A stretch of 10,161 bases of DNA, taken from contig SFEB01000042.1 of assembly GCA_004558105.1 (NCBI GenBank), positions 1 through 10,161 of the forward strand. Reading direction: 5' to 3'. Under the pieces are notes generated by a model, which worked only from the letters and a program-made list of their open reading frames with translations, was not told where the DNA came from and ran no database searches. Shown in pieces: positions 6,173 to 10,161 of this stretch (positions within the stretch are counted from its first letter, which is position 1; each line of letters starts with the position of its first letter). The translations under genes and the position numbers were made by a program. The stretch is from Clostridiales bacterium. GTDB lineage: Bacteria > Bacillota > Clostridia > Christensenellales > CAG-314.

Positions 6173-7873
6173 ATGGCGTTTGATGCATTGAGTTTGTCTC
6201 TGATTTTAAAAGAACAACGCGCGTTACTGATAGGCGGCAAAATAAACAGAGTTTCTATGCCCGAAAAAGACGAGGTTGTTTTAACTGTTTTTAACAAAAA
6301 AACTTATAAACTCCTGTTCAGTTGCAACAACAACGTCAATCGTATTCTGCTTACCGAGCAGGAAGCCGCAAATCCCTTGACGGCACCGACTTTTTGCATG
6401 CTTTTGAGAAAGTACTTGCTTAACGGCACCATATCCGACGTTAATCAACAGCCTTTTGAAAGGGTTGCGGATTTTTTGATAACCACAAAAAACGATTTGG
6501 GCTACACGGGTGAAATTCACTTGATTTTTGAACTGACGGGACGAGACAGCAATCTCATTCTTACCGACTCAAATTACAAGATTATCGACAGTTTGAGACA
6601 CTTTTCCTGCGATCTGCAATCTGCAAGAATAATTTTGCCTAACGCAACCTACCGTTTCTTTCCTCCGCAAATTGACAAATTATTGCCGACCGATACCGAA
6701 AAAATCGATTTTTTTGCCGGGTCATACGCCGACCAAAGACAATTTTTATCCGAAAAAGTATTGGGTATCTGTCCCACTACGGCAAACGAAGTATATTCTC
6801 TTGCAAACCATAACGACGTCAGCATCGGTCAGGCAATGCAACTCTATCTAAACAAACTCGATAACGCACCCCGCCCTAACGTAGTTTACAGCGGCAAGAC
6901 TCCGAGCGACGTTTTTCCGTTTGAGTACCTGAGTCGGAAAGGCGAAAAAGTGTTTTTTGAAACCTTAAACAAAGCTCACGACTTTTTTTACTCCGAAAGA
7001 AACAAAACACAACGTTTTGCCGAAAAGACGAAAAGTATTTCTACCAATCTTAAAAACGCCATAGCAAGAACGGAAAAAAAGCTCGGCATCCAGCGACAGG
7101 CTATCCTCGACGCTCAGGGAAACGTAGAAAGCAAACTATACGGCGATCTCATACTTGCTAATCTGCATCTGATAAAAAAGAACGATGAGAGCGTTACAGT
7201 CGTCAACTATTACGACGAACAATGCCCTACCGTCGTAATTCCGCTTGACGTCCGCCTCTCTCCTCAACAAAACTCTCAGGCATACTATAAAAAATACGCA
7301 AAACTCAAAAGCAGTTTAAAACATAACACTCAATTGGTAGAAGAAAACGAAAGACTGCTCGAATATCTAAAAGGAGTTGCAAAAAATCTTACTTTCTGCG
7401 AAACAGACGACGATATTGCGGAAATTGCCAAAGAACTGACGGATAAAAAAATCATAAAGAACAAACCCGGCAATTCCGAAAACAAAAAACAGCAAAACCA
7501 CACCACCAAGCCGTTGCATTATAACATAGACGGTTTTGATATTTATGTCGGTAAAAATAATATCCAAAATGATTTTGTAACATTTAAAATTGCCGATTCA
7601 CATGACTTGTGGTTACACACTCAAAAAATTCACAGCAGCCATGCCGTGATAATAAAACAAAAAGGCGAAATTCCCGACGACGTCATAATAAAAACTGCAG
7701 AAATCGTCGCCCACTACACCCAAGCCTCGGCAGGCTCGAACATAGCGGTGGATTATTGTCCGAAAAAGTTTGTAAAAAAACCGAGCGGGGCCGTTTCGGG
7801 ATTTGTAGTTTACACCGATTTTTATACAGTTTTGGTTGACCCGGATCCGCACAAAGAATACTTAATCAAATAA
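6173..7873 (+). CDS. rqcH: RqcH, NFACT-family ribosome quality control factor (Rqc2/FbpA/YloA homologue)
   Basis: This 566-residue protein is often annotated as fibronectin-binding protein A. By family knowledge RqcH binds obstructed 50S subunits carrying peptidyl-tRNA, recruits tRNA-Ala and adds C-terminal alanine tails that mark the peptide for degradation. The NFACT-N domain (about 1-210) begins MAFDALSLS and contains PEKDEVVLT and LTGRDSNLIL. A helical coiled-coil region spans about 262-430. The NFACT-R domain (about 448-560) has GKNNIQND (460-467), DLWLH (478-482) and a final FVVYTDF and VDPDPH segment. A Glu96-Arg97 pair occupies the place of the functionally important Asp-Arg pair described in B. 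subtilis RqcH. AGGAGG lies 6 bases before the ATG. It diverges from tig-clpP-clpX and stands alone before a terminator. A surface adhesin role is unlikely: no signal peptide is visible. Confidence 0.93.
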   Translation: MAFDALSLSLILKEQRALLIGGKINRVSMPEKDEVVLTVFNKKTYKLLFSCNNNVNRILLTEQEAANPLTAPTFCMLLRKYLLNGTISDVNQQPFERVADFLITTKNDLGYTGEIHLIFELTGRDSNLILTDSNYKIIDSLRHFSCDLQSARIILPNATYRFFPPQIDKLLPTDTEKIDFFAGSYADQRQFLSEKVLGICPTTANEVYSLANHNDVSIGQAMQLYLNKLDNAPRPNVVYSGKTPSDVFPFEYLSRKGEKVFFETLNKAHDFFYSERNKTQRFAEKTKSISTNLKNAIARTEKKLGIQRQAILDAQGNVESKLYGDLILANLHLIKKNDESVTVVNYYDEQCPTVVIPLDVRLSPQQNSQAYYKKYAKLKSSLKHNTQLVEENERLLEYLKGVAKNLTFCETDDDIAEIAKELTDKKIIKNKPGNSENKKQQNHTTKPLHYNIDGFDIYVGKNNIQNDFVTFKIADSHDLWLHTQKIHSSHAVIIKQKGEIPDDVIIKTAEIVAHYTQASAGSNIAVDYCPKKFVKKPSGAVSGFVVYTDFYTVLVDPDPHKEYLIK

Positions 7874-7887
7874 ATTTTTCAAATATA

Positions 7888-7924
7888 AAAGGCGTATCCC
7901 GTCCGAGATACGCCTTTGATTTTA
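7888..7924. terminator. Bidirectional terminator between convergent rqcH and the small membrane protein gene
   Basis: A perfect 11-bp stem (AAAGGCGTATC at 7888-7898 paired with 7907-7917) encloses an 8-base loop. On the plus strand it is followed by TTTGATTTT, 14 bases after the rqcH stop. On the minus strand it is followed by TTTTATATTT and serves the gene ending at 7932. The GC-rich core and flanking T tracts on both sides make bidirectional termination likely. Confidence 0.85.
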
Positions 7925-7931
7925 CAGTAAT

Positions 7932-8222
7932 TTAAAACAGTTTACCTGCCAGAGCAAAAATACTGATACACACGATTGCTACGGCAACGACCGCCGATAC
8001 AACCATAAACCAAAAAGTCTGCTTCTGGAGTTTTTCGTCCTTCGTTTTAAGCGCGTCGAAATAATCGAGCACCTGCAATACCGTATAGGCGAGAGCGACA
8101 ATCATCAATACGACGAAAGCAGCTTTAGTCAAGGCTTCGTTAGTCAGGATAACGCCGAGAACGGCAAGGAGCAACGAAACGATAAGGATACCGATAACGA
8201 TGTTTTCAATAGTTCTTCTCAT
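7932..8222 (-). CDS. Small three-helix membrane protein of unknown function
   Basis: I do not recognise this 96-residue protein. Three hydrophobic segments are clear: about 8-27, 33-53 and 70-92. The positive residues at the N-terminus (MRR) and the charged loop between helices 2 and 3 (about 54-69, rich in Lys, Asp and Glu) suggest the N-terminus and this loop are cytoplasmic and the C-terminus is outside. There is no cleavable signal peptide, cysteine motif or lipobox, and no catalytic motif. The ATG is supported by GAGG 6 bases upstream. The gene has its own candidate promoter overlapped by an inverted repeat, and ends at a good terminator, so it looks like a separate single-gene unit. It could be a toxin-like or stress membrane peptide, or simply a lineage-specific envelope protein; nothing in the sequence decides this. 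Confidence 0.8.
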   Translation of the reverse strand: MRRTIENIVIGILIVSLLLAVLGVILTNEALTKAAFVVLMIVALAYTVLQVLDYFDALKTKDEKLQKQTFWFMVVSAVVAVAIVCISIFALAGKLF

Positions 8223-8303
8223 GTTCTACCTCTTTGAGTTTATTTTCATTTTCAATTAACGTCGTGCTTAGCAAATAACAAACGCATCTGAATGACTTTC
8301 TAC

Positions 8304-8350
8304 TGCTCTATTTTAACTTAATACTCAAAAAAAGTAAACAAAATAGAGCA
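8304..8350. repeat. Perfect 11-bp inverted repeat overlapping a candidate promoter
   Basis: TGCTCTATTTT at 8304-8314 is the exact reverse complement of AAAATAGAGCA at 8340-8350, with 25 bases between. One arm overlaps the -10 element of the small membrane protein gene and the other lies just beyond its -35. It also sits 10 bases after the stop of the upstream rluD-like gene. It could be an operator with two half-sites, or a hairpin in the upstream transcript. No T run follows the stem, so it is not a standard terminator. Confidence 0.6.
8310..8338 (-). promoter_or_regulatory. Candidate promoter of the small membrane protein gene
   Basis: On the minus strand, -35 TTTACT (8333-8338; four of six consensus bases) and -10 TAAAAT (8310-8315) have a 17-base spacer. 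The leader would be about 80 bases, much longer than those of lon, tig and rqcH in this window. The weaker -35 and overlap with the inverted repeat suggest possible regulation. Confidence 0.5.
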
Positions 8351-8359
8351 AAAATATAA

Positions 8360-9298
8360 TTATTTTTTCAGTACCGACAAAATCCGACGGAAATAATCGG
8401 GCAATTCACTGTCGAAATGCATCGATTCCCCCGTTTTGGGATGAGTAAACGTTATTTCTTTGCTGTGCAACAGCTGACCGTTAAGGTCAAATCTCTGCTT
8501 CTTAAAACCGTAAACCTTATCACCGACGATAGGATGACCAATAAACGCAGAATGAACCCTTATCTGGTGAGTTCTGCCCGTTTTCAATTCAAATCTTACC
8601 AAAGTGTTAGCGGAAAAACGCTCGACAACGTTAAATAACGTTATCGCTTGTCTTCCGTCAGGATCGACGGCAATTTTTTTTCTGTCCGTTTTACTTCTGA
8701 AAAGCGGCTGATCAATGATGCCGCTATCCTCTTTAAAAACGCCTTCCGTCAATGCGTAATATATCCGCCTGCACTCCTTGGACGCAATCTGCTGCGATAA
8801 ATTAACATGCGCAAAATCGTTTTTTGCAATCACCATGAGACCGCTAGTATCTTTGTCCAGTCTGTGAACTATACCCGGTCTTATATCGCCGTTAATACCG
8901 CTCAAATCTTTGATGTGGTATAACAATGCGTTGACAAGCGTATCCTTGTAGCTTCCGCCTGCAGGATGCACCGTCAAGCCCTGCTGCTTGTTTATAACCG
9001 CAAGGTACTCGTCCTGATAGACAATGTCAAGCGGAATATTCTGAGGAATAAGCTCTATAGGCTCTGGAGCAACAATAGTAATACCAACGTTATCGCCTAT
9101 CTTTAGCGTTCTGGAAACTTTATCTTCAGTTTTTCCGTTTAACGTCACTAATCCGTTTTTTATCCTTTTCTGAGCGTTACTCCTACTGCTTTGTGCAACC
9201 TCGCCCACGAAAACGTCAAGCCTGTCGCCGGAATTTTCCTCCTGAACTATGAAACTCCTGAATTGAGTTTTTGGCTCCGTCAGGTTAATTCCGCTCAT
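8360..9298 (-). CDS. rluD: RluA/RluD-family 23S rRNA pseudouridine synthase
   Basis: This enzyme isomerises uridine to pseudouridine in RNA; RluD-type members modify the 23S helix 69 region, though substrate cannot be told from sequence alone. With the start at 9298 the protein has 312 residues. An S4 RNA-binding domain spans about 15-75 (SGDRLDVF... VTLNGK), followed by the catalytic domain. The signature HRLDKDTSGL is at 145-154, with catalytic Asp148, and the downstream RTHQIRVH motif at 242-249. The ATG at 9298 is preferred because GAGG lies 6 bases upstream; it overlaps the lspA stop by 14 bases. Earlier in-frame TTG (9319) and ATG (9316) codons lack a good binding site. lspA followed by this family (ylyB in Bacillus) is a common Bacillota pair. 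The next gene downstream has its own promoter. Confidence 0.93.
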   Translation of the reverse strand: MSGINLTEPKTQFRSFIVQEENSGDRLDVFVGEVAQSSRSNAQKRIKNGLVTLNGKTEDKVSRTLKIGDNVGITIVAPEPIELIPQNIPLDIVYQDEYLAVINKQQGLTVHPAGGSYKDTLVNALLYHIKDLSGINGDIRPGIVHRLDKDTSGLMVIAKNDFAHVNLSQQIASKECRRIYYALTEGVFKEDSGIIDQPLFRSKTDRKKIAVDPDGRQAITLFNVVERFSANTLVRFELKTGRTHQIRVHSAFIGHPIVGDKVYGFKKQRFDLNGQLLHSKEITFTHPKTGESMHFDSELPDYFRRILSVLKK

Positions 9299-9965
9299 TT
9301 TCGTCCTCGCTTTCATCAATATTTTCTTCGTTTGAGACTACTATTTCTGAAATATTATTCTCGTCTTCCTGTAAAATCTGAACATTATGACTTTCCGAGG
9401 TATTATCTATCGTATTTCCCTCTCCTGTATTTTCATGAACTTCTTTCTTAAATATGGCGTCTTTATCGGTAAACGCCATGCCTATTATCAACAATACTAC
9501 GCCTGCGCCAAGTAAAATATCGGCGAGATTGCAGATAAAACTTAACGGACCTAAAAATTCAAGCTGTAAAAAGTCCCTGACTTCTCCGTTAAAGAAACCG
9601 TCGCCCAAAAACAATCTGTCAACGGCGTTTCCCAATGCTCCGGATAGTACAAACGCAAAGCCGAATGCACTGATTTTACCGTATTTCAGCCTATACAACA
9701 TTATCAAGACAAACGCCGGTACAGCCAACACGGTAAGGCAAAAAAACATGATACTGCTTCCGCCGAAACTTCCCCAAGCGGCACCGTTGTTGTACGCCAA
9801 TACGAAAGACGCAACGCCGGGTATGATAGTAAGCGGAATTACTCCTTTTTCGTCAAGGTTGACGAATACTGCTTTAGTTATCTGATCAAAAACAACGCCC
9901 AAAACGATAATTCCTATGCAGATAATTAAATTAATTTTTGCTTTTTTATCAAAATTCAGTTTCAT
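9285..9965 (-). CDS. lspA: LspA, lipoprotein signal peptidase II with acidic C-terminal extension
   Basis: LspA is the membrane aspartyl protease that removes the signal peptide of prolipoproteins after diacylglyceryl transfer. Hydrophobic segments lie at about 11-31, 68-92, 98-115 and 141-165. The conserved FDQITK is at 26-31 and NNGAAWG at 59-65. The catalytic dyad is Asp116 (in GNAVDR) and Asp149 (in NLAD). The core ends near residue 168, the normal family length, but the protein runs to 226. The extra segment, about 58 residues, is hydrophilic and rich in Glu, Asp, Asn and Ser, with no visible motif, and should lie in the cytoplasm from LspA topology. The ATG shares its A with the stop of yggS (TAATG) and has GAGG 4 bases upstream. 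Its 3' end overlaps the rluD-like gene. Confidence 0.96.
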   Translation of the reverse strand: MKLNFDKKAKINLIICIGIIVLGVVFDQITKAVFVNLDEKGVIPLTIIPGVASFVLAYNNGAAWGSFGGSSIMFFCLTVLAVPAFVLIMLYRLKYGKISAFGFAFVLSGALGNAVDRLFLGDGFFNGEVRDFLQLEFLGPLSFICNLADILLGAGVVLLIIGMAFTDKDAIFKKEVHENTGEGNTIDNTSESHNVQILQEDENNISEIVVSNEENIDESEDENERN

Positions 9966-10161
9966 TATACCTCTTTTGCCGGATAAACTCTCTCTCCGAA
10001 TAACGCAGTTCCCAATCTTATTATATTTGCGCCGTTTTTCAACGCAATCTTATAATCGCCGCTCATACCCATGCTCAACCACTTTACAGGCAAAGACGGA
10101 TATATTTCCTTTAATCGTACATATAGAGCGTACATTCGTTTATACAAATCTTCTTCCGCAT
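9965..10161 (-). CDS. YggS/YlmE-type pyridoxal phosphate homeostasis protein (5' end cut off by window)
   Basis: Only the last 64 or so codons are present; the reading frame is open to the right edge and the true start lies outside. The end carries the family's C-terminal signature LSMGMSGDYKIAL, followed by GANIIRLGTALFGER, typical of the YggS/PROSC (PLPBP) proteins, which have an alanine-racemase-like N-terminal barrel fold, bind PLP through a lysine and buffer vitamin B6 without known catalysis. The lysine lies beyond the window. Its TAA stop overlaps the lspA ATG by one base, so the two are likely translationally coupled. In many Bacillota sepF, ylmG, ylmH, divIVA and ileS stand between yggS and lspA; here they do not. 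An internal TTG at 10147 is not a plausible start. Confidence 0.9.
   Translation of the reverse strand, partial: AEEDLYKRMYALYVRLKEIYPSLPVKWLSMGMSGDYKIALKNGANIIRLGTALFGERVYPAKEV

Noticed and set aside
5968..6297. Minus-strand 109-codon open frame across the tig-rqcH divergent promoters
   Set aside because: It overlaps the starts of two conserved genes and both promoters, with no family resemblance.
9299..9319. Earlier starts for the rluD-like gene (TTG 9319, ATG 9316)
   Set aside because: Neither has a convincing ribosome binding site, while ATG 9298 has GAGG 6 bases upstream and gives the family length.
1..10161. Mobile element, phage, CRISPR, tRNA, rRNA or riboswitch signals
   Set aside because: All long frames are conserved housekeeping genes or one small membrane protein, intergenic gaps are 150 bp or less, and no tandem spaced repeats, transposase motifs or tRNA-like folds were noticed.

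Overview
The window carries a housekeeping protein-quality-control and ribosome-maintenance neighbourhood from a low-to-moderate GC Gram-positive-type bacterium. Strong AGGAGG-like ribosome binding sites, sigma-A-type promoters, a ClpP without propeptide, an RqcH-type NFACT protein and the block tig-clpP-clpX-lon-engB all point to Bacillota, most likely a Clostridia-like lineage. The exact taxon cannot be read from the sequence. I see no mobile element, CRISPR array, tRNA, rRNA or phage gene, and almost every base is assigned to a recognisable gene or a short intergenic region.

Layout. Positions 1-6041 hold a minus-strand run, read right to left: tig (trigger factor), clpP, clpX, a weak AT-rich terminator, then lon with its own promoter, then the 5' part of engB/ysxC, which runs off the left edge. 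A 131-bp region (6042-6172) holds back-to-back promoters, one for tig and one for the rightward gene rqcH (NFACT/Rqc2/FbpA family, 6173-7873). rqcH ends at a good, probably bidirectional terminator. It faces a small three-helix membrane protein of unknown function (7932-8222, minus). A 137-bp gap follows with a candidate promoter overlapped by a perfect 11-bp inverted repeat. The right part is a tightly coupled minus-strand cluster: yggS (its start is beyond the right edge), lspA and an RluD-like pseudouridine synthase, joined by overlapping stops and starts.

How the genes fit together. Trigger factor meets nascent chains at the ribosome exit. RqcH adds C-terminal alanine tails to chains stuck on 50S subunits, and in Bacillus subtilis such tails are degrons for ClpXP, which is encoded on the other side of the shared promoter region. 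Lon is a second AAA+ protease. EngB assembles the 50S subunit and RluD-like enzymes modify 23S rRNA. The most interesting reading of the window is therefore a divergent rqcH / tig-clpP-clpX locus that may link tagging of stalled peptides to their degradation. This is inference from gene order and known pathway roles. No wholly unknown system is evident; the small membrane protein and the acidic tail of LspA are the least explained parts.
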